Below, piece after piece: positions 16,939 through 25,224 of a stretch of DNA of 43,407 nucleotides (position 1 is its first letter; each line of letters starts with the position of its first letter). This DNA is from DASWIP01 sp036397635. GTDB taxonomy: Bacteria; Actinomycetota; AC-67. The notes beneath the pieces were generated by a model that saw only the letters and a list, made by a program, of their open reading frames with translations, had not been told where the DNA came from and searched no databases. The position numbers were made by a program, and so were the translations under genes. The stretch is from NCBI GenBank assembly GCA_036397635.1, contig DASWIP010000119.1:1-43407 (forward strand), written 5' to 3'.

Positions 16939-18393
16939 ATGAGCCAGGGCGTGGCCTCGCCCGAGCCCGCACTCCCGATCGTTGAAGAGACGGCGGTGCG
17001 CTGGCGGATCGAACGCCAGGGCGCGATGCGCGTCCCCGGCATCGTGTTCGCTTCCAAGGCGCTGCTCCCCGACGTCCTTTCCGATCAGTCGCTCCGCCAG
17101 GTGGTGAACGTCGCGACGCTCCCGGGCATCGTGGAAGCCTCCTACGCCATGCCCGACGTCCATTGGGGTTACGGGTTCCCGATCGGAGGTGTGGCGGCGA
17201 CCGACGTGGAATCCGGCGGCGTCGTCTCCCCGGGAGGAGTCGGGTTCGATATCTCATGCGGCGTCCGGTTGCTGGCCTCGGGTCTGGACCGCGGCGACCT
17301 CGCGGCATCGCTCGGGGCGGTCATGGATGGATTGGACCGCCGGATCCCGCGCGGGATGGGCCGGGGGGGCGTGTGGCACCTGGAGAGCAGCGACGAGCTG
17401 CTCGAGCTGCTGATGGGCGGCTCGCGCTACGCCGTCGAACGAGGCTTCGGCGTCGAGCGGGATCTCGAGCGTTGCGAGGACGGCGGCGCGATCGCCGGCG
17501 CGGACGCGGCCCACGTGAGCGCGCGCGCGCTCGAGCGCGGACTCGGCCAGGTGGGAAGCCTCGGGTCCGGCAACCACTTCCTCGAGGTTCAGGCGGTGGA
17601 CCGGATCTTCGACGACAACGCGGCGGCGGCGTTCGGGCTTCACCGGGATCAGATCTGCGTGATGATCCACTGCGGCTCCCGCGGGCTTGGTCATCAGATC
17701 TGCTCGGACCACGTCCGCATCATGGGCGGGGCGATGCCTCGCTATGGGATAGAGGTGCCCGACCGGCAGCTCGCGTGCGTGCCGGTCCGTTCCCCTGAAG
17801 GTGCGGCGTATCTCGCCGCGATGGCCGCCGCGGCGAATTACGGACGTGCGAATCGCCACATGCTGGCCGAGGCGGTTCGAGCGGCGTTCCTCGACGCGAC
17901 CGGCAACGACGAGATGGATCTGGTGTACGACGTGTCCCACAACATGGCCAAGCTCGAGGAGCACGACGTTGGCGGCACGCGGCGGTTGCTGTGCGTCCAT
18001 CGCAAAGGCGCGACCCGCGCGCTGCCCCCCGGTCACTCAGAGCTGCCGGCCGGCCTGCGCGATGTTGGCCAGCCCGTGCTGATCCCGGGTTCGATGGGGA
18101 CTGCGTCCTACGTACTCACCGGCGTGCCCGGCGGCGGCGCGTTCCAGTCGACGTGCCACGGCGCCGGGCGGACGATGAGCCGGCATGCGGCGAAGCGTCG
18201 CATCCGTGGCGACACGCTGCGCACCCAGCTCGAGACCGCCGGGATCGCCGTGCGCGCCCGATCGGTCCGAGAGCTTCCCGAGGAAGCACCGTTCGCTTAC
18301 AAGGACGTCGACGAGGTCGTCAGAACCTGTGAGGAGGCCGGCCTGTGCGCGCGGGTCGCGCGTCTCCGTCCGATCGGAGTCGTGAAAGGGTGA
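16939..18393 (+). CDS. rtcB: RNA-splicing ligase RtcB
   Basis: The 484-residue protein is RtcB, the GTP- and Mn-dependent ligase that joins RNA 2',3'-cyclic phosphate or 3'-phosphate ends to 5'-OH ends in RNA repair and tRNA splicing. Diagnostic motifs are MPDVHWGYGFPIGG, the metal-binding Cys in FDISCGV (C107), GSGNHFLE, CGSRGLGHQ and the guanylylated histidine in CHGAGRTMSRH (H407). The ATG at 16939 follows GGAGG by 5 bp; an in-frame TTG at 16927 lacks that support. Its cofactor archease is encoded immediately downstream on the opposite strand, with stop codons touching. No RtcR-type sigma-54 activator is nearby, so regulation differs from the enterobacterial rtc operon. Confidence 0.96.
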   Translation: MSQGVASPEPALPIVEETAVRWRIERQGAMRVPGIVFASKALLPDVLSDQSLRQVVNVATLPGIVEASYAMPDVHWGYGFPIGGVAATDVESGGVVSPGGVGFDISCGVRLLASGLDRGDLAASLGAVMDGLDRRIPRGMGRGGVWHLESSDELLELLMGGSRYAVERGFGVERDLERCEDGGAIAGADAAHVSARALERGLGQVGSLGSGNHFLEVQAVDRIFDDNAAAAFGLHRDQICVMIHCGSRGLGHQICSDHVRIMGGAMPRYGIEVPDRQLACVPVRSPEGAAYLAAMAAAANYGRANRHMLAEAVRAAFLDATGNDEMDLVYDVSHNMAKLEEHDVGGTRRLLCVHRKGATRALPPGHSELPAGLRDVGQPVLIPGSMGTASYVLTGVPGGGAFQSTCHGAGRTMSRHAAKRRIRGDTLRTQLETAGIAVRARSVRELPEEAPFAYKDVDEVVRTCEEAGLCARVARLRPIGVVKG

Positions 18394-18828
18394 TCAAACG
18401 TCGATCGTGGCGCGACATCGCCAGCCGCCGTCCTCGTAGGCGAGCATCAAGTCGCTGAGCGAGACTCCTTTCGGCAGCGCCCCGTGCGTCTCGACGCTCA
18501 CCGCCGGGGCGACCTCGAAGAACCCGGCGATGCGGCCGTCCTCAGTCTCCTCGAGCGTCACCCGAACGGGGATGCTGCCGAGCACGTCGACGACGTAGAT
18601 GATCTCGTCGAGCAGCGACACGAGCAGCGCCTCGTCCTCCTCCATCTCGAGCGTGATCGGGATCGGCTCGGTCACCGCCACGTCGTCGACGGCGGCGAAG
18701 GAGTCGACCAGCGCGCGCGCGGCCTGTTCCAGACACGCAAGCTTGGTCGGCGCCCAGGCCTCGATGATAAGGTCCGCCGTGTGAGGAACCAGGCGGTGTC
18801 CCGCCGCCGATGACTCGTTCCGCGACAT
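18394..18828 (-). CDS. Archease, RtcB cofactor
   Basis: This 144-residue acidic protein matches archease, which promotes RtcB guanylylation and multiple turnover. It shows HTADLIIEAWAPT near the N-terminus, LLVSLLDEIIYVVDV in the middle, the VKGVS-like loop as LPKGVSLSDLML, and ends with CRATIDV; archeases bind metal through acidic residues including one near the C-terminus. The ATG at 18828 is preferred; a TTG at 18837 is possible, and neither has a clear SD. It converges with rtcB, and the two stop codons abut as TGATCA (18391-18396), an unusual arrangement for functional partners. Confidence 0.92.
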   Translation of the reverse strand: MSRNESSAAGHRLVPHTADLIIEAWAPTKLACLEQAARALVDSFAAVDDVAVTEPIPITLEMEEDEALLVSLLDEIIYVVDVLGSIPVRVTLEETEDGRIAGFFEVAPAVSVETHGALPKGVSLSDLMLAYEDGGWRCRATIDV

Positions 18829-18901
18829 CCGGCCCAAGGATAATGGGGCCCCGCGTTCATGGGGGGAGATGACGTCGGCGGGCGCCTCGCAGACTCGGGA
18901 A

Positions 18902-19441
18902 CTAGCCGAGACGCAGCCGACGCACGACGCGCTCGCTCGCGGTCAGACCGAAGCCGACGCTGAGCAGCAGCGCGCCATACCCTCCCGACTCCGGAGGATC
19001 GCACGGGAGAGGTCCGGTGGCCGAGCCCTCGGTCACAAGCCATAGACCGCATCGAGCCTCCGGGTCGTAGACGAGCACACCTCCGACCCCCTCGACGTGG
19101 AACGACATGGTCACCTGATAGGACCCCTCGACGAGCGGGACGCTTCCGGATGCCGCCGTCGGGCTCACGCACGTGACGACGTCGCCGCACGCGGCGGTGG
19201 CTGAGCCGGACGCGGCACCCGACAGCTCGACCTCGACGCTCCGGGATTGGGACCCCGGGCACTCGACGGTTCCCGAGTAGTTGATCGAGCCTTCCCCGAC
19301 CTGCAGATCGATCTCGTCGGCGCCGGTGACGATCCCGGCACACGCCGGGTGGTAATCAGCCAACGCGACGGTGGCGGGCACGAACACCATCGCCCCGATC
19401 GCACCGAGGACGACGATCAGCCGCTTCGCACGCCTCACCAT
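18902..19441 (-). CDS. Secreted, possibly membrane-anchored unknown protein
   Basis: The 179-residue product has a signal peptide (MVRRAKRLIVVLGAIGAMVFV, cleavage near ALADYH), a Cys-containing beta-rich region with GSINYSGTVECPGS and CGDVVTC, and a C-terminal tail. The tail is a Pro-Pro/Gly hinge (CDPPESGG), a hydrophobic run (YGALLLSVGFGLTA), then basic residues (RVVRRLRLG). That tripartite tail resembles surface-anchoring or CTERM-type sorting signals, although the hydrophobic part is short. The SD GGGAGG precedes the ATG at 19441. It sits between the molybdoenzyme and archease genes on the same strand. No recognised family. Confidence 0.7.
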   Translation of the reverse strand: MVRRAKRLIVVLGAIGAMVFVPATVALADYHPACAGIVTGADEIDLQVGEGSINYSGTVECPGSQSRSVEVELSGAASGSATAACGDVVTCVSPTAASGSVPLVEGSYQVTMSFHVEGVGGVLVYDPEARCGLWLVTEGSATGPLPCDPPESGGYGALLLSVGFGLTASERVVRRLRLG

Positions 19442-19568
19442 CGGGACCTCCCTTGGGCTGGACCTGTCGAGCCAGCCTTCGACGCCCAGGGGCCACCTCC
19501 TCCCGGAGCTGCGCCCGCAGATCCGGGCGCGTGGTCACGGTCCCGTGGGGCGCGCTGCTCGCCGCGTA

Positions 19569-21800
19569 TCAGGCGGGCGTGATCGTCACCGGTATCCCGT
19601 TGAGGACGGCGTTGCCGGACAGCGGATCGATCATGTCCGAGGGCGCCAACACGTTGCTGTTGGTCCTGGCCTGACCTGCGGCGACCGCTGCTCTGACGCC
19701 GTCGTCTGCGGCTCCCCAGCCGTGGGGGATGCTGACGACGCCGGGCATGACCTCGTCGGTGACCTCGGCCTCGATCCGGACCGAGCCGGCCGAGGACGTC
19801 ACCGTCACCGCTCCCCCCTCGGCGATGCCGAACCGAGAAGCATCGTCCGGGTGGATATGCAGCGTGCACTTGTTGGAGCCGCCGGCCAGCAGCGGGAGGT
19901 TGTGCATCCACGAGTTGTTCGAGCGCAGTTGCCGGCGTCCGATCAGCACCAGCGCGCCGTTGCGTCGACGGCCCAGCGACTCGCTCAGCCGCGCGCAATC
20001 GGCGACGATCGGTTCCGGCGCAAGCTCGATCATGCCCGACGGCGTCCGCAGGATCTCGGGGATGCGCGGCTGGAGCGGTCCCAGGTCGATGCCATGGGGA
20101 TGCTGCTCGAGCAGCTCGAGCGACAGGCCGTCGGGTTCACGGCCGAACGCGTCGCCGTACGGGCCGCTACGCAGCAGGATGTCCAGCAGCCGCTCGGGTC
20201 CGGTGCGATCCCCCACCGCCTTCCACGCCTCGTCCTCCTCGACGCCGTTGGCCGGCGAGGATGGGTTCCGCAAGCCGCGCGCGAGCACCTCCCGCGCAAC
20301 CATCTCGTCGAGCTGCTCGACGGTTGCATCCGCCGCCCCGGCGGCGATGCCGGTCATGCGCAGGAGAACCTGCCATTCGGGGATCTGGCCGTCGGGCACC
20401 GGGTTGATCGCCGGGGAGTACCGCGCGATGTTGCGGCACGACAGTGCGTAGAACGCGACGTCGTAATGGCTTCGCGACAGGGCCGGCTCGCCGGGCAAGA
20501 TCACGTCAGCGTGCCGTGTGGTGTCGTTGATGTAGATGTCGATCGACACCATGAAGTCGAGCGCGTCGAACGCACGAGCGAGCGTCGTGGCGTCCGGGGT
20601 CGACACGACCGGGTTGCCGGCGAGCGTGATCAGCGCGCGCACCCGACCTTCGCCGGGCGTCAGGATCTCTTCGGCGAGACATGCGACCGGAAGCTCGCCG
20701 AGCACCTCGGGCGCCCCCCGCACGCGACTGCGATGCCGGCCGGTCCTGACCCCGCGCCCCTTGCCCGGCGCGCCGGCCGTGGTCGGCGATCCCGCCGCCG
20801 GCTTGGTGAACAGCGCGCCGCCCGGGCGGTCCAGGTTCCCCGTCAACACGTTGATCACGTCGACCAGCCACGACGCGAGGGTCCCGAACTCCTGCGTGCA
20901 AGTCCCGATGCGCGCGTACACCGCGGCGGTCTTGGCGGCGGCGAGCTCGCGCGCGATACGTCTGATGGTCTCCGCGGGTATCCCGCATACAGGCTCGGCG
21001 GCCTCGGGGGTGAACGGTTGCGCCAGCGCGCGCACCTCTTCGACACCGGCCGTGTGCTGCTCGAGCCGTCCGAGCGAGACCAGCCCGTCGGCGAACAGCG
21101 TTTGCACGATCGCGAACAGGAAGTGCGCATCGGTGCCTGGGACGATCGAGAGATGCTCGTCGGCCTCCTCCGCCGTGCGCGTGCGCCGTGGGTCGGCCAC
21201 CACGAGCTTCCCGCCGCGGCGGCGCAGCGCGCGCAACCGGCCCGGCAGGTCCGGAGCCGTCAGCAGCGAGCCGTTGGACACGAAGGGGTTCGCGCCCAGG
21301 ATCAACAGGTAGGAGGTGTTGTCCACGTCGGGGATCGGGACCGATAACCCGGTCCCGAACATCAGGCCGCCCGCGAGCTGCTTGGGCATCTGGTCGACCG
21401 TCGTCGCCGAATAGATGTTGCGGGTGCCGAGCGACTTCAGCAACGGCTTCGCGTAGAGCGATCCCGCGAGGTTGTGCACGTTCGGGTTGCCCAGATACAC
21501 CGCGACCGCGTCGCGGCCGTGCTCGGACAGGATGCCGCCGAGCTTCTCGGTGATCAGCTCGAACGCCTCGTCCCACGACGCTTCGCGGAATCCTTCACCC
21601 TCGCGGATCAGCGGGGTACGGACGATGTCGGGATCGCGCTCGAGGTCGATCAGCGCGATCGCCTTGGGACACAGGTATCCCTTGCTGAAGACGTCCTCGT
21701 CGTCACCGCGAACCTTGACCAGCTCGCGATCCTGCAGGGTCAGGGTGAGCCCGCAGGTCGCCTCGCAGAGCGGGCAGGTTCGATGCGCAACGCGTTCCAT
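19569..21800 (-). CDS. Molybdopterin (bis-PGD) oxidoreductase with [4Fe-4S] site
   Basis: The 743-residue protein belongs to the DMSO-reductase superfamily. An N-terminal [4Fe-4S] motif is C9-x2-C12-x3-C16-x27-C44 (TCPLCEATCG, GYLCPKA). Molybdopterin-binding regions follow, and the C-terminal beta-barrel domain contains LRSNNSWMHNLPLL and MHIHPDDA-like LHIHPDDA. Where formate dehydrogenase or assimilatory nitrate reductase carries the Cys/Sec ligand, this protein reads NIYSATTVDQMPK, with D136 in the matching place. The ATG at 21800 has a strong SD (GGAGG, 5 bp); longer versions in the same frame lack one. It has no Tat signal and no adjacent subunit genes, so it is probably a cytoplasmic single-subunit enzyme. 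Substrate unknown. Confidence 0.88.
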   Translation of the reverse strand: MERVAHRTCPLCEATCGLTLTLQDRELVKVRGDDEDVFSKGYLCPKAIALIDLERDPDIVRTPLIREGEGFREASWDEAFELITEKLGGILSEHGRDAVAVYLGNPNVHNLAGSLYAKPLLKSLGTRNIYSATTVDQMPKQLAGGLMFGTGLSVPIPDVDNTSYLLILGANPFVSNGSLLTAPDLPGRLRALRRRGGKLVVADPRRTRTAEEADEHLSIVPGTDAHFLFAIVQTLFADGLVSLGRLEQHTAGVEEVRALAQPFTPEAAEPVCGIPAETIRRIARELAAAKTAAVYARIGTCTQEFGTLASWLVDVINVLTGNLDRPGGALFTKPAAGSPTTAGAPGKGRGVRTGRHRSRVRGAPEVLGELPVACLAEEILTPGEGRVRALITLAGNPVVSTPDATTLARAFDALDFMVSIDIYINDTTRHADVILPGEPALSRSHYDVAFYALSCRNIARYSPAINPVPDGQIPEWQVLLRMTGIAAGAADATVEQLDEMVAREVLARGLRNPSSPANGVEEDEAWKAVGDRTGPERLLDILLRSGPYGDAFGREPDGLSLELLEQHPHGIDLGPLQPRIPEILRTPSGMIELAPEPIVADCARLSESLGRRRNGALVLIGRRQLRSNNSWMHNLPLLAGGSNKCTLHIHPDDASRFGIAEGGAVTVTSSAGSVRIEAEVTDEVMPGVVSIPHGWGAADDGVRAAVAAGQARTNSNVLAPSDMIDPLSGNAVLNGIPVTITPA

Positions 21801-21982
21801 CACAGCCTCCCGGGTTCGGTTCGCACCATACCGCGGCCGCCGAACCCCGTACACCTCGTCGACCCCCACACGATGGCGTATCCGCTGGTGCGAACGGCCG
21901 AGACGTTCATGTACGCGAGCCCAAGCCGCGACGCAGGGCGTGCCGTATCCCGCCGGCAATCACTTAGCAACCCTGCGTTGAC

Positions 21983-22074
21983 AGGACCGGGAGGACCGGG
22001 AGGACCGGGAGGACCGGGAGGACCCTGACGAACGCGCGGATCAGTCCACAGGTACGCGGATCAGTCCCCAGGTA
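21983..22074. repeat. Two tandem-repeat blocks in a 390-bp intergenic region
   Basis: AGGACCGGG occurs four times end to end (21983-22018) plus a partial copy. Shortly after, a 20-bp unit beginning CGCGGATCAGTCC is duplicated exactly in tandem with one A/C change (22035-22054, 22055-22074). The second block resembles, on the minus strand, the GGACTGAT-x-CG-TACC part of the IS right end at 43360-43400, so it may be a solo insertion-sequence end. The rest of 21801-22190, between the divergent molybdoenzyme and lipoprotein genes, shows no gene. Confidence 0.8.
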
Positions 22075-22190
22075 ACCGCGTGGATCGGGCCCAGCCGCTT
22101 CCCGTTTCTCACGTTCTTGTCAACCGCAGTTGGCTAAGCGCTTCGGGCGAAAACTTGGTTCATCCCCGGCTGCCCGCAGGCACTATCGTA

Positions 22191-23258
22191 ATGACCATGC
22201 GGTACGTGACCTTCACCTTCGCCTTCGTCGCGATCTCGTGCACGAGCAGCGCGCCGCAGGTCGCACCGACGCCGACCACGCCCTCACCCACACCTTCGCT
22301 CACGACGGAGCCGACGCCAACCGGTGAGACGACGCCCTCGCCGCTGCCGACCCAAGTGCCCCTGGGGAAGCCCGTGTTCGAGGAGTTCGACCTCCCGGCC
22401 GGGTCGCGACCCCACGACGTCGCACCCGCACCCGATGGACGCGTCTGGTACACCGCCCAGGGCAGCGGAGAGCTGGGCTTGCTCGACCCGCGCAACGGCC
22501 GCGTGCGTCGCGTCGATCTCGGCGACGGCGCGCGCCCCCACGGGGTGATCGTCGGCCCGGACGGCGATGCGTGGGTGACCGACAGCGGACTGAACCAGAT
22601 CATCCGCGTAGATGCGGAGACCTTCGAGATCGAACGCTTCACGCTGCCCGGCTCGAGCGCGAACCTGAACACGGCCGCGTTCGACGGTGACGGAGTCCTG
22701 TGGTTCACCGGGCAGAACGGCAACTACGGGCTGGTGAACCCGCGCAACGACGCCGTGCGCGTGTTCAACGCGCCGCGCGGACGCGGACCCTACGGCATCG
22801 CGGCGACGCCGGATGGAACGGTCTGGTTTTCCTCGCTGGCCGGCAGCTACATCGCGCGCGTCGACGGTCGCGACGGCCGGCTCGAGGTTGTGGACGTCCC
22901 GACCTCCGGTGGCGGCGCGCGCCGTGTGTGGAGCGACTCCGGCGGGCGTTTGTGGGTGACCGAATGGTTCACCGGCAAGCTCGCGCGCTACACGCCCTCG
23001 ACGGGAGGGTGGCACGAGTGGGACATCCCGGGCAACGCGCAGCCCTACGCGGTGTTCGTGGACGAGCACGACCTGGTTTGGGTAACCGACTTCGGGGCGA
23101 ACGCGCTCGTACGCTTCGACCCCCGCACCGAACGGTTCCGATCGTTCCGGTTCCCGTCCGCGGGAGCCGAGGTGCGCCAACTCCTCGGACGTCCCGGCGA
23201 GGTCTGGGGTGCAGAGTCGGGAACCGACAAGCTCGTCGTCGCCCGCACCGGTTCATGA
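22191..23258 (+). CDS. Streptogramin-lyase-like (Vgb-type) beta-propeller lipoprotein
   Basis: The 355-residue product has a short signal with a plausible lipobox (FAFVAISC), a Thr/Pro-rich tether (about 20-60), then a seven-bladed propeller made of repeats such as PDGRVWYTAQGSGELGLLD, PDGDAWVTDSGLNQIIRVD and PDGTVWFSSLAGSYIARVD. This is the pattern of the virginiamycin B lyase family. Most environmental members have no shown lyase activity, and I did not find the catalytic His-Glu-His set of true Vgb, so antibiotic cleavage should not be assumed. ATGs at 22191 and 22197 are alternatives; both have weak SDs. An ABC exporter operon follows 66 bp downstream on the same strand. Confidence 0.8.
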   Translation: MTMRYVTFTFAFVAISCTSSAPQVAPTPTTPSPTPSLTTEPTPTGETTPSPLPTQVPLGKPVFEEFDLPAGSRPHDVAPAPDGRVWYTAQGSGELGLLDPRNGRVRRVDLGDGARPHGVIVGPDGDAWVTDSGLNQIIRVDAETFEIERFTLPGSSANLNTAAFDGDGVLWFTGQNGNYGLVNPRNDAVRVFNAPRGRGPYGIAATPDGTVWFSSLAGSYIARVDGRDGRLEVVDVPTSGGGARRVWSDSGGRLWVTEWFTGKLARYTPSTGGWHEWDIPGNAQPYAVFVDEHDLVWVTDFGANALVRFDPRTERFRSFRFPSAGAEVRQLLGRPGEVWGAESGTDKLVVARTGS

Positions 23259-23263
23259 CGAAC

Positions 23264-23297
23264 CCACCCGCGAGAAGGGTGGTCTAGACTCCCACCC
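23264..23297 (+). promoter_or_regulatory. Mutually exclusive hairpins before the ABC exporter operon
   Basis: GGGTGG (23277-23282) can pair with CCACCC on either side: 23264-23269 (7-base loop) or 23292-23297 (9-base loop). The downstream SD region (GGTGGGGAGG, near 23310-23320) is also complementary to CCACCC. The arrangement could act as an attenuator or as SD occlusion in the 66-bp gap. This is pattern reading only. Confidence 0.3.
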
Positions 23298-23324
23298 AGT
23301 ACACGGTTGGTGGGGAGGCGCGCA

Positions 23325-24338
23325 GTGACTGACATGATCCGTACCTCGGGATTGGTGAAGCGGTACGGGAAGGTGACGGCCCTCGACGGCTTGGACCTGA
23401 TCGTGCCGAAGGGGACCGTGCTCGGATTGCTCGGCCCGAACGGCGCAGGCAAGACGACCGCCGTACGTATCCTGACGACGTTGCTTCAACCAGACGCGGG
23501 AACGGCAGAGGTGGCCGGCATCGATCTGCTCCGCCATCCGGACAAGGTGCGCGAGCGGATCGGTCTGTCGGGCCAGACCGCCGCCGTCGACGAGCACCTC
23601 ACCGGCTACGAGAACCTCGAGATGGTCGGACGGTTGTATCACCTCGGCCGGCAGGTGGCGCAGGCGCGCGCGCGCGAGCTGCTCGAACGGTTCGACCTGG
23701 CCGATGCGGCGAACCGCACCGCGAAGACGTACTCGGGAGGCATGCGGCGAAGGCTCGACCTGGCCGCGGCGCTGGTCGCAGCACCCGAGGTCCTGTTCCT
23801 CGACGAGCCCACCACGGGGCTCGATCCGCGTAGCCGCGTCTCCATGTGGGATACGATCCGCGAACTCGTGCGCAGCGGGAGCACGCTGTTGCTGACGACG
23901 CAATACATGGAGGAGGCCGACCGGCTGGCCGACGACATCGTCGTCATCGACCGCGGTCGCAAGATCGCTCACGGCACCGCGGACGAGCTGAAGCGCACGA
24001 TCGGTGGCGAGCGGGTCGAGGTCGTCGTGGGAACCACCGGTGATATCGCGGTGGCGCGGGCCGTTCTCGCGCGGGCTTCATCCGAAGACGTGCAGATAGA
24101 CGAGACGAGCCGCAGGCTGACCGCGGCGGTGACCGGCGGCGTCGATGCCTTGCGCAAAGTCGTCCAGCAGCTCAAGACGAACAACGTTTCGGTGCTCGAC
24201 GTGGGCCTGCGCCGGCCGACGCTTGACGACGTGTTCCTCGCGCTCACCGGCCACATCGCGGAGAACGACTCCAAGTCTGCCGACGAGACTGCGACGCCGG
24301 ATCCCCGCGTGGCGCTGGACAAGGAGCGCGTGTCATGA
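23325..24338 (+). CDS. ABC transporter ATPase, DrrA-like drug export family
   Basis: The 338-residue ATPase has Walker A GPNGAGKT (37-44), the ABC signature YSGGMRRR, and Walker B VLFLDEPTTGLD. A C-terminal extension reads VLDVGLRRPTLDDVFLALTG, which is typical of the DrrA/daunorubicin-resistance subfamily. It begins at a GTG with SD GGGGAGG. It overlaps the permease gene by 4 bp (ATGA), so the two are translationally coupled and form one exporter. DrrA-type systems export drugs, lipids or glycoconjugates; the substrate here is unknown. The upstream Vgb-like lipoprotein may share the transcript. Confidence 0.93.
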   Translation: MTDMIRTSGLVKRYGKVTALDGLDLIVPKGTVLGLLGPNGAGKTTAVRILTTLLQPDAGTAEVAGIDLLRHPDKVRERIGLSGQTAAVDEHLTGYENLEMVGRLYHLGRQVAQARARELLERFDLADAANRTAKTYSGGMRRRLDLAAALVAAPEVLFLDEPTTGLDPRSRVSMWDTIRELVRSGSTLLLTTQYMEEADRLADDIVVIDRGRKIAHGTADELKRTIGGERVEVVVGTTGDIAVARAVLARASSEDVQIDETSRRLTAAVTGGVDALRKVVQQLKTNNVSVLDVGLRRPTLDDVFLALTGHIAENDSKSADETATPDPRVALDKERVS

Positions 24339-25141
24339 CAGCGCTCGCGCAGACCCTTGCCGATGGGGCGATCGTCGCCAAGCGCAATCTGATCAAGACG
24401 AGGCGGATCCCCGACGTTCTGGTGTGGACCACGATGTCGCCGATCATGTTCGTGCTGCTGTTCGCGTACGTCTTCGGCGGCTCGATCAACATCCCCGGCT
24501 CGACCTATCGCGAGTTCCTGATCGCCGGCATCTTCGCTCAGACCGTGATCTTCGGCGCCACGTTCACGGGTGCGGGGCTGGCCGACGACATGCAGAAGGG
24601 CATCATCGACCGCTTCCGGTCGTTGCCGATGGCTCGCTCGGCATTGCTGGTCGGCCGTACGGCGAGCGACATCGTCAACAACTCGATCTCGCTGGTCGTG
24701 ATGGCCATCACCGGGCTGATCGTCGGCTGGCGGATCCACACGTCGATCCCCGAGGCGATCGGCGGGTTCCTGGTGCTCCTGCTGTTCGCCTACGCGATCT
24801 CGTGGGTGATGGCCTACGTGGGCTTGATCGTGCCGAGCGTTGAAGTGGTGAACAACGCATCGTTCATGGTCATCTTCCCGCTGACGTTCATCGCCAACAC
24901 GTTCGTCCCGAGCCAGAACCTGCCGGGTGTGCTGCGAACCGTCGCCGAATGGAACCCGGTTTCGTCCGTGGCGCAAGCAGCGCGCGAAGCCTTCGGCAAC
25001 GTGGGACCTGCCACACAGGCATCCGAGGCGTGGTCGCTGAACCATCCCATCCTCTACGTCGTGCTCTGGGTCGGGATCATCCTGGCGGTCTTCGTCCCGC
25101 TGTCGGTCCGTCGCTACGAGCGCGCGACCCTCCGAGGCTGA
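24335..25141 (+). CDS. ABC-2 type permease, DrrB-like
   Basis: This 268-residue integral membrane protein has about six hydrophobic spans. It carries the ABC-2 features of DrrB-type permeases: an N-terminal cytosolic helix (VAKRNLIKTRRIPDVL), the KGIIDRFRSLPMARSALLVGR coupling region, and the late FVPSQNLPGVLRTVAEWNPVS segment before the final span. It pairs with the ATPase encoded just upstream through a 4-bp overlap, giving the usual dimeric (A2B2) exporter. A terminator-like hairpin with a T6 run follows at 25180-25217. Confidence 0.93.
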   Translation: MTALAQTLADGAIVAKRNLIKTRRIPDVLVWTTMSPIMFVLLFAYVFGGSINIPGSTYREFLIAGIFAQTVIFGATFTGAGLADDMQKGIIDRFRSLPMARSALLVGRTASDIVNNSISLVVMAITGLIVGWRIHTSIPEAIGGFLVLLLFAYAISWVMAYVGLIVPSVEVVNNASFMVIFPLTFIANTFVPSQNLPGVLRTVAEWNPVSSVAQAAREAFGNVGPATQASEAWSLNHPILYVVLWVGIILAVFVPLSVRRYERATLRG

Positions 25142-25179
25142 GCGAGGCGATAGGGTCGGTGACGCGTTCCGGCCGCGCG

Positions 25180-25217
25180 CCGCTCGACGAGCGGGTACCC
25201 ACGGTGGACCGTTTTTT
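25180..25217 (+). terminator. Rho-independent terminator of the ABC operon
   Basis: A perfect CCGCTC-GAC-GAGCGG stem (25180-25194) is followed by a second imperfect stem (GGTACCCAC with GTGGACC) and a run of six T (25212-25217). It lies 39-76 bp after the permease stop and just before the convergent desaturase stop. Confidence 0.65.
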
Positions 25218-25224
25218 CAGGCCG

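Noticed and set aside
19371..21347. 658-codon open frame on the plus strand
   Set aside because: Antisense to the molybdoenzyme and the small secreted protein; Arg/His-rich composition typical of a shadow.
21983..22074. Short tandem repeats as a CRISPR array
   Set aside because: Units of 9 and 20 bp are directly adjacent with no variable spacers, and no cas genes are present.
22191..23258. Calling the propeller lipoprotein a streptogramin-resistance enzyme
   Set aside because: The fold matches the family, but I could not identify the catalytic His-Glu-His residues, and many relatives are not lyases.
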